From Lachnospiraceae bacterium (GTDB lineage Bacteria; Bacillota; Clostridia; Lachnospirales; Lachnospiraceae): 64,000 bases of DNA. Positions 1 through 7,806 of this stretch are shown here, in pieces (the stretch's first letter is position 1; each line of letters starts with the position of its first letter). The notes under the pieces are model-generated. The model saw only the letters and a list, made by a program, of their open reading frames with translations, ran no database searches and was not told the DNA's origin. The translations under genes were made by a program, and so were the position numbers. The DNA lies in NCBI GenBank assembly GCA_900199595.1, contig FZRB01000011.1:1-64000 (forward strand). The letters are read 5' to 3'.

Positions 1-206
1 TTTTCTTTTCTTTCAAGACTATCCTTAATTATCGAATCAAACTCTTCAAGGGTTTCTTTTATTATTTCCTGCCCTAGTTTAGTTAGTTGATCTGTGACCT
101 TCTTTACATATGAGGCTATATCATTTGGATTTTCTGCAAACTCTGCTGATAATTCTAAAAAATTTTTGATGCAAACCTCATTAAAATACTTTACACTATT
201 GACCAT
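1..206 (-). CDS. ISLre2-family transposase, N-terminal fragment (runs off window)
   Basis: Reading the minus strand from an ATG at 206 gives 68 open codons that continue past base 1. The product begins MVNSVKYFNEV and contains LGQEIIKETLEEFDSIIKDS, a helical segment closely resembling the N-terminus of ISLre2/UPF0236-type transposases (recognised by eye). A strong AGGAGG lies just upstream of the start on the minus strand. Only the N-terminus is visible, so the catalytic part and the integrity of the element cannot be judged. It is the only gene seen on the minus strand in the window. Confidence 0.75.
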   Translation of the reverse strand, partial: MVNSVKYFNEVCIKNFLELSAEFAENPNDIASYVKKVTDQLTKLGQEIIKETLEEFDSIIKDSLERKE

Positions 207-325
207 AGGGAACGTTCCTCCTTGTTTGTGTTGGTTTGGTCGCTAAACACTTTATCACAAGGTGGGTGTTCCCTTCTATATTTCTTTTATTTAATTTTCC
301 GAATAAAACTTTACGCTAGCGTTAC
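1..325 (-). mobile_element. One end of an ISLre2-type insertion sequence (boundary approximate)
   Basis: The transposase start is followed by about 120 bp of non-coding DNA before the next gene's leader begins. The exact terminal inverted repeat cannot be found because the other end is outside the window. A 10-bp palindrome ACGCTAGCGT at 313-322 is a possible landmark near the junction but was not proven to be the terminus. The boundary at 325 is a guess. Confidence 0.4.
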
Positions 326-413
326 ATGGGTATTGTAAATAGTTCTTTGAATTATAGAGAATTGTGATAAAATGTATCAGAAAACAGATTTCTAAAAGGA
401 TAAAGGGATTTTT

Positions 414-1277
414 ATGAAAGGACAGCTGAAAGGAATAATCTGTATATTGATCGCAGCGGTGGGATTTTCGTTTATGACTTTTTTTGTGAGGATAGCGGGA
501 GATCTTCCTACGATGCAGAAAGCATTTTTCAGAAATGCCGTTGCCCTGGTGATAGCAATTATCACTCTGATTGCCAAGAAAGAAAAATTTGAGATACCTA
601 AGGATTGCAGGCTGGATATTTTCCTGAGATGTTTCTTTGGAACAACTGGACTGATAGCTAATTTTTATGCCATTGATAAACTGGATCTGGCTGATTCGAA
701 TATGTTGAATAAGCTTTCACCATTTTTTGCGATACTTATTTCTATTCCTATACTTAAGGAGAAGCCCTCAAGGTTTGATATTCTTGCAACAATAATTGCG
801 TTTATAGGAGCACTTTTTATTATTCGGCCGACGGGAACTAATATGCAGCTTATACCTTCACTTATAGGATTATACGGTGGATTTGGTGCAGGAACAGCAT
901 ATGTATTTGTAAGAAGCGCAGGTGGAAAGGGCGCAAGGACACCAGTGATCGTTATTTGCTTTTCTCTGTTTTCGTGTCTGCTTACACTTCCATTTCTTAT
1001 ATTTAGTTACGTCAGTATGACACCAAAGCAGCTGCTTATATTAATAATGGCCGGAGCTTCTGCAGCAGTGGGGCAGTTTGCAATTACAACAGCATACAAA
1101 TTTGCTCCGGCAAAGAAGCTGTCAGTATTTGATTATACGCAGGTAATATTTGCAACGCTCTGGGGAGTATTATTCTTAGGAGAAGTTCCGGAGCTTCTTA
1201 GCGTAGTTGGTTATGTTATTATAATGGGAGTGGCATTTATCCGTTGGGAGAAAGCCCGCCTTTCAGAAGAAGATTAA
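414..1277 (+). CDS. EamA/DMT-family transporter
   Basis: A 287-aa very hydrophobic protein with about ten predicted membrane segments arranged as two five-helix EamA halves (roughly residues 5-135 and 150-278). It has the family's usual length. Family features include the N-terminal run GIICILIAAVGFSFMTFFVR, the FRN motif near residue 40, and the second-half segment ending FLGEVPELLSVVGYVII. Members export metabolites or drugs across the cytoplasmic membrane; the substrate is unknown here. The start has a weak AAAGGGA ribosome site. It stands alone between the IS end and the yicC promoter, probably as its own transcription unit. Confidence 0.85.
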   Translation: MKGQLKGIICILIAAVGFSFMTFFVRIAGDLPTMQKAFFRNAVALVIAIITLIAKKEKFEIPKDCRLDIFLRCFFGTTGLIANFYAIDKLDLADSNMLNKLSPFFAILISIPILKEKPSRFDILATIIAFIGALFIIRPTGTNMQLIPSLIGLYGGFGAGTAYVFVRSAGGKGARTPVIVICFSLFSCLLTLPFLIFSYVSMTPKQLLILIMAGASAAVGQFAITTAYKFAPAKKLSVFDYTQVIFATLWGVLFLGEVPELLSVVGYVIIMGVAFIRWEKARLSEED

Positions 1278-1291
1278 AATAACTTATACTT

Positions 1292-1320
1292 TGATACTTT
1301 GAGTGATGCTTTGAGTATCA
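1292..1320 (+). terminator. Weak hairpin after the EamA gene
   Basis: TGATACT at 1292-1298 is the reverse complement of AGTATCA at 1314-1320. The 15-nt loop is long and no T tract follows, so termination is only a guess. It lies between the transporter stop codon and the yicC promoter. Confidence 0.3.
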
Positions 1321-1329
1321 TCGCAGCAC

Positions 1330-1358
1330 TTGAAATATGTATAGTTTTAATATATAAT
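1330..1358 (+). promoter_or_regulatory. Sigma-A-type promoter for the yicC-gmk operon
   Basis: TTGAAA at 1330-1335, a 17-bp spacer, and a perfect TATAAT at 1353-1358. This is the best vegetative promoter match upstream of the housekeeping operon. It gives a leader of roughly 65 nt before the yicC start. Confidence 0.75.
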
Positions 1359-1377
1359 ATTATGGATTATGTCATAC

Positions 1378-1402
1378 GGTGTCAAAGGGTACTTTTGGCA
1401 CC
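1378..1402 (+). other. Leader hairpin upstream of yicC
   Basis: GGTGTCAAA (1378-1386) can pair with TTTGGCACC (1394-1402) to form nine pairs including one U-G wobble, with a 7-nt loop. It sits near the 5' end of the transcript predicted from the 1330-1358 promoter. It could stabilise the mRNA or regulate yicC; no T tract follows. Confidence 0.4.
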
Positions 1403-1431
1403 CGTTTATATAGAAGATGAGGTGATTTGAT

Positions 1432-2361
1432 ATGGTTTACAGCATGACGGGTTTTGGAAGGAGTGAATATTCCGACGAAAACAGACGCATCATTATAGAG
1501 ATTAAATCAGTAAATCACAGATACTGTGATGTCAGTATAAAGCTCCCGAGAATTATCAGCAGGTTTGAGCCTGAACTTAGAAAAAGGATCAAGCTCTACG
1601 CTGAAAGAGGTAAGATCGATATATTCGTAACTTATAACAATCTTAAGTCCTCAGGTTATATGGTTAAATATGACAAAGAGGTACTTCAGCAGTATATGGA
1701 TCATTTCAAGACCATCGAAAAGGATTTTGGCCTTGAAGAGGAATATAAGCCTACGGTGGTTGCAAGATTCCCTGATGTACTGACTGTTGAAGAAGACTAT
1801 TACGTAGAAGATGAAGAATACGAAATAATCGAAAAAGTATTCGATGAAGCAGGAAAGCAGTTTATGGAGTCCCGTAAGAATGAGGGGACCAGACTTTCTG
1901 CAGATATCATAGATAAGATGGCTGAACTGGAGAAGCTGACCTGTCAGGTTGATGAGCTGGCTCCGAAGATGATAGAGGAGTTCAGAACCAAGCTTACCGA
2001 GAAGGTTGAGAAGCTTCTTGAGGCAACCGATATAGATGATTCACGAATCGTTCAGGAGGTTACCATTTATTCTGATAAGGTGGCAGTGGATGAAGAGCTT
2101 GTAAGACTTCACAGCCATATAGCTGCAGTCCGTGAGATGCTCAGTGAAAATGATGAGGCTGCTGACAGTGATGGAGAGGGCGGAAAGGCACAGGAGAAGA
2201 ACAGCTCCATAGGTCGAAGACTTGACTTCATAGTTCAGGAGATGAACAGAGAAGCCAACACAACCCTGTCAAAGTCAGATACCCTGGCAGTAACAGATAT
2301 TGGAATAGATATGAAGACCTGCATAGAAAAGGTAAGAGAGCAAGTTCAAAACATAGAATAA
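1432..2361 (+). CDS. yicC: YicC/YloC-family endoribonuclease
   Basis: A 309-aa protein with the family signature at both ends: N-terminal MVYSMTGFGRSE and SVNHRYCDVSIKLPR, and C-terminal RLDFIVQEMNREANT with DMKTCIEKVREQVQNIE. YicC-type proteins are RNA endonucleases acting in RNA turnover. The protein is slightly longer than the roughly 290-aa norm owing to an acidic, glycine-rich insertion around residues 242-260 just before the conserved C-terminal domain. It is the first gene after the promoter at 1330-1358, and gmk follows, as in many Firmicutes. GAGGTGA precedes the ATG. The remA gene that often sits between yicC and gmk is not found here. Confidence 0.9.
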   Translation: MVYSMTGFGRSEYSDENRRIIIEIKSVNHRYCDVSIKLPRIISRFEPELRKRIKLYAERGKIDIFVTYNNLKSSGYMVKYDKEVLQQYMDHFKTIEKDFGLEEEYKPTVVARFPDVLTVEEDYYVEDEEYEIIEKVFDEAGKQFMESRKNEGTRLSADIIDKMAELEKLTCQVDELAPKMIEEFRTKLTEKVEKLLEATDIDDSRIVQEVTIYSDKVAVDEELVRLHSHIAAVREMLSENDEAADSDGEGGKAQEKNSSIGRRLDFIVQEMNREANTTLSKSDTLAVTDIGIDMKTCIEKVREQVQNIE

Positions 2362-2375
2362 TAAGTGACTATTCA

Positions 2376-2446
2376 CAGTACATGAGAAAAAACAGAAAAA
2401 AAGACTGCTTGCAGGATTTTTTTGCTGGTTTATCTCATGTGAACTG
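2376..2446 (+). other. Long imperfect stem-loop between yicC and gmk
   Basis: Outer CAGT (2376-2379) and ACTG (2443-2446) flank an exact 8-bp pair, ACATGAGA (2380-2387) with TCTCATGT (2433-2440). Inside, an A-rich CAG-containing strand can pair with the T-rich strand ending in GCTGG. The whole forms a roughly 70-nt hairpin in the operon spacer. It may be a processing or stability element or a leaky terminator. Confidence 0.45.
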
Positions 2447-2486
2447 CGAAGCAGGAACAAAAAAAGTATGAAAAAGGAGTCTAAGC

Positions 2487-3110
2487 ATGGCAAAAGGACG
2501 TCTCATAGTCATTTCCGGTTTTTCCGGTGCCGGAAAAGGAACAGTTGTCAAAAAGCTTCTGGAGAAGTATAATTACAGTCTGTCCATTTCCGCAACTACC
2601 AGAGCTCCAAGAGAGGGAGAGGTAGATGGAAGAGAGTATTATTTCAAAACCGTAGATGAATTCAAATCTCTGATAGATTATAATGGACTGATCGAATGGG
2701 CACAGTATGTAGATAATTACTATGGCACACCAAGAAAATTCGTTGAGGATGAAATCGCCGAAGGAAAGAACGTTATACTTGAGATAGAGGTTCAGGGTGC
2801 CATGAATATCAAGTCCCAGTATCCTAATGCAATTCTTATATTTATCTCAACAAAGGATATAGATACACTTCATGAAAGACTTGCAGGAAGAGGCTCTGAG
2901 ACAGAGGAAGTGATCCAGAAGAGGATTAAGAGAGCATCTGAGGAAGCAGAGTCCATGGAAGCATATGAATACATAGTTATCAATGATGATCTGGATACCT
3001 GTGTAGATGCGGTACATTCCATAGTAGTAAGCGAGACCTGCAGAAAAGAAAACAATACCCAGTTCCTGATCGATATCAAGAAGGAACTTGAGGCTTACGC
3101 AAATAAGTAA
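2487..3110 (+). CDS. gmk: Guanylate kinase
   Basis: A 207-aa enzyme that phosphorylates GMP to GDP with ATP in the cytoplasm. The P-loop SGFSGAGKGTVVKKL lies at residues 10-24. The GMP-binding part follows, with TRAPREGEVDGREYYF (about 38-53) and the EIEVQGAMNIK region (about 99-109). The lid region has RIKRASEEAESMEAYEYIVIND. Length is standard. AAGGAG precedes the start. The yicC-gmk-rpoZ order is conserved in Firmicutes. Confidence 0.95.
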   Translation: MAKGRLIVISGFSGAGKGTVVKKLLEKYNYSLSISATTRAPREGEVDGREYYFKTVDEFKSLIDYNGLIEWAQYVDNYYGTPRKFVEDEIAEGKNVILEIEVQGAMNIKSQYPNAILIFISTKDIDTLHERLAGRGSETEEVIQKRIKRASEEAESMEAYEYIVINDDLDTCVDAVHSIVVSETCRKENNTQFLIDIKKELEAYANK

Positions 3111-3159
3111 AAGAAAATGTCATCCCGATATCAGGGATTCACTATAAGGAGGAAAAGAC

Positions 3160-3396
3160 ATGATACATCCATCATACAGCGACTTAATGGAGATAGCTAA
3201 CGAAGGTGTAGAACCGGGAGAACATCCGGTTGTTAAGAGCCGTTACTCCATAGTCCTTGCAACAGCTAAGAGAGCAAGACAGATAATAGCAGGTAGTGAG
3301 CCACTTGTAGATCTGCCAGAAGGAACAAAGCCGCTTTCAATAGCAGTTGAAGAATTATACGAAGAGAAAATCAGAATACTCGGAGACGACGAGTAA
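3160..3396 (+). CDS. rpoZ: DNA-directed RNA polymerase omega subunit
   Basis: A 78-aa small protein directly after gmk, the normal location of rpoZ. It has the omega-type core SRYSIVLATAKRARQII at about residues 27-43, followed by a short region ending in an acidic helix AVEELYEEKIRILGDDE. Omega helps fold and stabilise the beta-prime subunit of RNA polymerase. A strong AAGGAGGAAA ribosome site precedes the ATG. It is followed by two hairpins before murE. Confidence 0.9.
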   Translation: MIHPSYSDLMEIANEGVEPGEHPVVKSRYSIVLATAKRARQIIAGSEPLVDLPEGTKPLSIAVEELYEEKIRILGDDE

Positions 3397-3410
3397 ATCG
3401 TTCCAGAGAG

Positions 3411-3476
3411 GAGTGTTAGATTAACACTCTTTATCAAGTCAGGTATAGCGAACAGGAATCTGTTCGCTTTCTTGAT
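3411..3476 (+). terminator. Two tandem hairpins between rpoZ and murE
   Basis: Hairpin 1 is perfect: GAGTGTTA (3411-3418), loop GAT, TAACACTC (3422-3429). Hairpin 2 is also perfect: GCGAACAG (3448-3455), loop GAAT, CTGTTCGC (3460-3467), followed by TTTCTT. An outer pair ATCAAG (3433-3438) with CTTGAT (3471-3476) encloses hairpin 2. This resembles a terminator or attenuator, perhaps partly read through since no good promoter is visible before murE. Confidence 0.55.
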
Positions 3477-3496
3477 ATTAGTGAGGGGGCAAATCA

Positions 3497-5053
3497 ATGA
3501 AATTATCTGAATTAATTTATGATTTAGACTATGAAATAATCTGCGGAAGCACCGACATAGAGGTGACCGACATAACAAACGATTCTCGTAAGGTTACGGA
3601 AGGTATGCTGTACTTCGCTATACCAGGAGCAACAGTTGACGGAGCAAGATTTATTCCCGATGTAATAAGACAGAATGCTTCTGTAATAGTAACAGAGAAG
3701 GCTGAGAAGAAGCTCAGTGATATACTGCAGGATGACATTACAGTCAACGGACTGTTTGAAGAGCTGGAAAGTGAGAGAGTAACTATAGTAAATGTGCCCT
3801 CTGCCAGATATGCAATGGGAATGATCAGCAGCCGCTTCTATGGAGAACCTTCGAAGGAGCTTACGGTTATAGGAATAACCGGAACTAAGGGTAAGACTAC
3901 CACATCATATATGATAAAGGATATGCTGGAACTGGCAGGTGTCAGAGTAGGTCTTATAGGAACCATAGAGATACAGGATGGTAAAGCAAGCTATCCTGCA
4001 GCAAATACAACTCCTGAATCACTGCTGATACATAAGACCATGCATGATATGGTTGAAAACGGTCTTGAAGCTGTGGTTATGGAGGTTTCTTCCCAGGGAC
4101 TCATGCTGGACAGAGTTGCCGGTGTTGATTTTGATTACGGTATATTTACAAATCTTTCTCCTGACCATATAGGACCAAATGAACATGACAGCTTTGAAAA
4201 TTACAGAGACTGCAAGAAGAAGCTTTTCTCTCTGTGCCAGAAGGGTATCTATAATATAGATGATCCGGAAGCTGAATACATGATGGAAGGCAGTACAGCC
4301 TATCCCATTACATTTGGCAAGGATGAGGATGCTGACTACAGAGCAGTGGGTCACAGACTTTATATAGAAGACGGTATCATGGGTATCGAGTATGAACTGG
4401 AAGGAACTCTTGAAGGTACTGTTAGAGTTGACCTGCCGGGTGAATTCAGCATACATAATTCCCTCGCTGCCCTGGTGGTTGCTGACTGCCTGGGAGTTGG
4501 TTTTGATGAGATAAAGAGAATCCTTTCAGAGATAAGAGTAAGAGGAAGAGTGGAAATGATCCCGATTTCCGACAAGTTCACTCTGATGATCGACTATGCG
4601 CATAACGGAATGTCACTTGAATCGCTGCTAAATGCGATCAAGGAATATAATCCGAAGAGAATAGTTACCCTTTTCGGCTGCGGCGGAAACAGAGCTAAGT
4701 CTCGTCGTTATGAGATGGGTGAAGTGTCCGGAAGACTGTCGGATCTTTCAATCATAACCAGCGATAATCCTCGTAAAGAGGAACCGCAGGCTATTATTGA
4801 TGACATAAAAGTCGGAATAGATAAAACTGACGGCAAATATGTGGATATAATAGATCGTAAGGAAGCAATCAGATACGCAATAATGAACGCCGAAGAGGGC
4901 GATGTTATTATCCTTGCCGGAAAAGGCCATGAGGATTATCAGGAGATTAATGGTGTGAAGCATCATATGGATGAACGTGATCTCATAAAAGAGATTTTGG
5001 AGGAAGAGGATGTCGATAAAATATGCGGATATAATAATAGATATTTCGCATGA
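3497..5053 (+). CDS. murE: UDP-N-acetylmuramyl-tripeptide synthetase (probably meso-DAP adding)
   Basis: A 518-aa Mur ligase that adds the third residue to the peptidoglycan stem peptide. The ATP P-loop GITGTKGKTTTSYMI is at about residues 125-139. TNLSPDHIGPNEHDSFENYR marks the central domain. The DNPR motif (SDNPRKEEP, about 421-429) is the family determinant for meso-diaminopimelate rather than lysine. The C-terminal GKGHEDYQ motif is present. GAGGGGG precedes the ATG. The 3' end overlaps priA by 44 bp, implying translational coupling. It is slightly longer than typical because of a C-terminal extension after KEILEEE. Confidence 0.93.
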   Translation: MKLSELIYDLDYEIICGSTDIEVTDITNDSRKVTEGMLYFAIPGATVDGARFIPDVIRQNASVIVTEKAEKKLSDILQDDITVNGLFEELESERVTIVNVPSARYAMGMISSRFYGEPSKELTVIGITGTKGKTTTSYMIKDMLELAGVRVGLIGTIEIQDGKASYPAANTTPESLLIHKTMHDMVENGLEAVVMEVSSQGLMLDRVAGVDFDYGIFTNLSPDHIGPNEHDSFENYRDCKKKLFSLCQKGIYNIDDPEAEYMMEGSTAYPITFGKDEDADYRAVGHRLYIEDGIMGIEYELEGTLEGTVRVDLPGEFSIHNSLAALVVADCLGVGFDEIKRILSEIRVRGRVEMIPISDKFTLMIDYAHNGMSLESLLNAIKEYNPKRIVTLFGCGGNRAKSRRYEMGEVSGRLSDLSIITSDNPRKEEPQAIIDDIKVGIDKTDGKYVDIIDRKEAIRYAIMNAEEGDVIILAGKGHEDYQEINGVKHHMDERDLIKEILEEEDVDKICGYNNRYFA

Positions 5054-7145
5054 GGGTGTAGATAGACCCTTCAGATATAAGATCCCGGAGGGACTTATTG
5101 GCCAGGTACAGGTGGGGACTGCTGTAAAGGTTCCCTTTGGAAACGGAAACAGAGTGAGAAACGGTTATGTGGTTGCTCTGGCGGATGAGGCAAACTGGGA
5201 TATCGACAAGATAAAGGAAATACAAGAAGTTTCGGAGAATTCCCTCAGCGTAGAGGGAAAACTCATAAAGCTGGCAGAATGGATGAAGCAGACCTATGGC
5301 GGCACCATGATAAATTCACTGAAGACCGTCATGCCCGTCAAGGAAAAGGTAAGAGAGAGAAAGGGTATCGTTGATACAAGAGACCTTATTCCTGAGTTCA
5401 CACCCATCGAAACACTGGAAGAAGCCCAGCAGAGAGTGGTGGATGGATTTATTTCTGATTTGGACGTTCCTATGGCAGGTGAAGCGTCAGATTCACCTGA
5501 ATCATCCGGTGAGGCAGGGCATCAGTCAGATCATGTGTACCTGCTACACGGTGTAACCGGAAGTGGTAAGACGGAAGTTTATATCCGTATGGCCGAGGAA
5601 GTAATAAAGCGTGGTAAGGATGTGATCGTTCTGGTTCCCGAGATAGCATTGACCTACCAGACGGTGGCGCGCTTCAGCAGCTACTTTCAGGATTCCATCG
5701 CAATCCTTAATTCACAGCTCAGCAAGGGTGAGAAATACCGGGAATTCGTAAAAGCAAGAGAGGGAAAGACTCATATAATGATCGGCCCCCGCTCAGCGCT
5801 GTTCGCTCCATTTCCGAATCTCGGACTGATAATAATAGATGAAGAACATGATATATCATATAAAAGTGAGACAACTCCCAAGTATCATGCGAGGGAGGTT
5901 GCAATAGAAAGAGCCCGCCTGGAAGGGGCAAAGGTAATACTTGGTTCAGCTACTCCTTCAGTGGAGAGCTATTATAAGGCCGAGCAGAGCGAATACAAAC
6001 TGATGTCACTCACGGACAGAGTAAAGGGAGCGGCACTTCCTGACATCAAGATAGTTGACCTGAGAGAGGAACTTAAGCAGGGCAACAGAAGCATCATATC
6101 AAAAGCTCTTTATGAAGATCTGGAGAACGCATTTGGCAGGGGAGAGCAGGCAATGCTCTTCATTAACAGAAGAGGCTATAATTCATTTGTTTCCTGCCGG
6201 AGCTGCGGTGAGGTTATCAAATGTCCTAACTGCGACGTATCACTTTCACTGCATGGCGGCGCAAAGCTGATGTGCCACTACTGTGGTCATACAGAAAGCA
6301 TGCCTGACAGATGCCCTAAATGTAAATCCAATATGATAGGCGGCTACGGTGTTGGAACGGAGAAGCTGGAACAGGAAGTAAAAAAACTCTTTCCCAATAT
6401 CAGGACACTTCGTATGGACAGAGACACCACTCAGAAGAAGGGCGCCCATGGAGAAATAATAAGAAGCTTCAGAGAGCACGAGGCTGACTGTCTGATCGGA
6501 ACACAGATGATCGTTAAAGGACATGACTTTCCGAAGGTCACGGTCGTTGGAAATATACTGGCAGACCTGAGTCTTTTCGATTCAGACTTTGAATCATCAG
6601 AGAGAACCTTTGATCTTTTGGTTCAGGCGGCAGGAAGAGCAGGCCGTGCAGACCTTCCGGGAAACGTTGTGATACAGACCTACCAGCCGGAACATTATGC
6701 GATACTTTCGGCAAAAAGCCAGGATTACAAGGCGTTTTATGATTATGAGATATCCTATCGCAGACTGCTTCATTATCCGCCGATAGTTCAGCTGCTCGCA
6801 ATCATAATCAGTTCCGATGAGGAAAGCAGCCTGAATGAAGTATCAAAGGTCATTGCAGATTATGTAAAGAATGATTTGATGGAACCGGTTCTTCCGGATA
6901 TATCTGGATCAAACGAAATGCCGCATAAGGCTGGAACTCTTGATATTGTGGGACCAACGGAGGCTTCCATATACCGGATCAATAACATTTACCGTAAGGT
7001 CATATACATAAAGAGTGAGGATAATGACCGGCTAGTGTACATTTCCCAGAAATGCGATGAACGTTTTGCAAAAGCTGCAGCGAGTATCAGCGATAAAACA
7101 GTGATAGAAATACAGTACGATTTTAACCCAATGAGGATTATATAA
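5010..7145 (+). CDS. priA: Primosomal replication helicase N'
   Basis: A 711-aa superfamily 2 DNA helicase that reloads the replisome at stalled forks. The N-terminal DNA-binding domain is followed by Walker A LLHGVTGSGKTEVYI (about 173-187) and the DEEH box LIIIDEEHDISYK (about 274-286). Eight zinc-binding cysteines are arranged in CxxC pairs around residues 396-440, beginning CRSCGEVIKCPNCD. Helicase motifs continue with GTQMIVKGHDFP and QAAGRAGRADLPG. The ATG lies inside murE and has GGAGGAAGAGG immediately before it. An acidic, serine-rich stretch around 151-168 is a variable linker. Confidence 0.95.
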   Translation: MSIKYADIIIDISHEGVDRPFRYKIPEGLIGQVQVGTAVKVPFGNGNRVRNGYVVALADEANWDIDKIKEIQEVSENSLSVEGKLIKLAEWMKQTYGGTMINSLKTVMPVKEKVRERKGIVDTRDLIPEFTPIETLEEAQQRVVDGFISDLDVPMAGEASDSPESSGEAGHQSDHVYLLHGVTGSGKTEVYIRMAEEVIKRGKDVIVLVPEIALTYQTVARFSSYFQDSIAILNSQLSKGEKYREFVKAREGKTHIMIGPRSALFAPFPNLGLIIIDEEHDISYKSETTPKYHAREVAIERARLEGAKVILGSATPSVESYYKAEQSEYKLMSLTDRVKGAALPDIKIVDLREELKQGNRSIISKALYEDLENAFGRGEQAMLFINRRGYNSFVSCRSCGEVIKCPNCDVSLSLHGGAKLMCHYCGHTESMPDRCPKCKSNMIGGYGVGTEKLEQEVKKLFPNIRTLRMDRDTTQKKGAHGEIIRSFREHEADCLIGTQMIVKGHDFPKVTVVGNILADLSLFDSDFESSERTFDLLVQAAGRAGRADLPGNVVIQTYQPEHYAILSAKSQDYKAFYDYEISYRRLLHYPPIVQLLAIIISSDEESSLNEVSKVIADYVKNDLMEPVLPDISGSNEMPHKAGTLDIVGPTEASIYRINNIYRKVIYIKSEDNDRLVYISQKCDERFAKAAASISDKTVIEIQYDFNPMRII

Positions 7146-7175
7146 CACCCACATCATTTATAAGGAGATTAAAAA

Positions 7176-7691
7176 ATGGCAATCAGAAATATCAGAGTAG
7201 ATGGAGACGATGTATTAAGAAAGGTATGTAAGCCTGTTGAGGTGATGACCGAGAGACTCAGCACACTTATCGACGATATGTTTGATACTATGTATGAGGC
7301 AAACGGTGTGGGACTTGCTGCACCACAGGTTGGAGTGCTGAGAAGAATTGTTGTTATAGATATACAGGATGGAAATCCACTGACCCTGATAAATCCTGAA
7401 ATTATAGAAGAGGATGGAGAGCAGACAGGACCGGAGGGCTGCCTCAGTCTTCCCGGACTTCAGGGTGAGGTTTCCAGACCGAACCATGTAGTTTGTAAAG
7501 CTCTTGATCGAAATATGAATGAAATAACAGTTGAAGGTGAAGAGCTTCTTGCCAGAGCTATCTGCCACGAGCTGGATCATCTGGATGGTATTCTTTACAA
7601 GGATCTTGCCATCGACGGTCTGTACAAGGTTGAACCTGTAGAGCCGGAGGAAGAGTACGATGATGCAGAGTACGATGATGAAGAGGAATGA
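7176..7691 (+). CDS. def: Peptide deformylase
   Basis: A 171-aa metalloenzyme that removes the formyl group from the N-terminal methionine of nascent proteins. All three family motifs are present: [10 protein letters not shown] (about 46-55), EGCLSLPG (about 87-94) with the metal-binding Cys, and HELDHLDG (about 129-136) with the two metal-binding His and catalytic Glu. The last roughly 20 residues form a strongly acidic tail rich in E, D and Y, absent from the minimal enzyme. AAGGAGA precedes the start. It is followed by the 10-bp repeat tract and then fmt, its usual partner. Confidence 0.95.
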   Translation: MAIRNIRVDGDDVLRKVCKPVEVMTERLSTLIDDMFDTMYEANGVGLAAPQVGVLRRIVVIDIQDGNPLTLINPEIIEEDGEQTGPEGCLSLPGLQGEVSRPNHVVCKALDRNMNEITVEGEELLARAICHELDHLDGILYKDLAIDGLYKVEPVEPEEEYDDAEYDDEEE

Positions 7692-7758
7692 TAAGACAAG
7701 ATAAAACAAGATAAAACAAGATAAAACAAGATTAAGCAAGATAAAGTAAGATGTCTTA
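7691..7758 (+). repeat. Phased 10-bp tandem repeats flanked by a 7-bp inverted repeat
   Basis: Six 10-bp units, consensus ATAAAACAAG, fill 7691-7750 directly after the def stop codon; three are identical and the rest differ by one to three bases. TAAGACA (7692-7698) at the left edge is the reverse complement of TGTCTTA (7752-7758) at the right edge. The period close to one helical turn places short A tracts in phase, which would bend DNA. No coding role is apparent. Confidence 0.85.
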
Positions 7759-7806
7759 GTTCAAAGAAAATGATAAGTTAATAAATGATTTTCGAGGAGT
7801 GGTCAG

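Noticed and set aside
7215-7739. A 174-codon open frame on the minus strand over def and the 10-bp repeats
   Set aside because: It is antisense to the fully motif-supported deformylase, has no ribosome site, and its hydrophobic N-terminus simply translates the tandem repeat.
7691-7750. CRISPR array
   Set aside because: The units are 10 bp, contiguous and without spacers.
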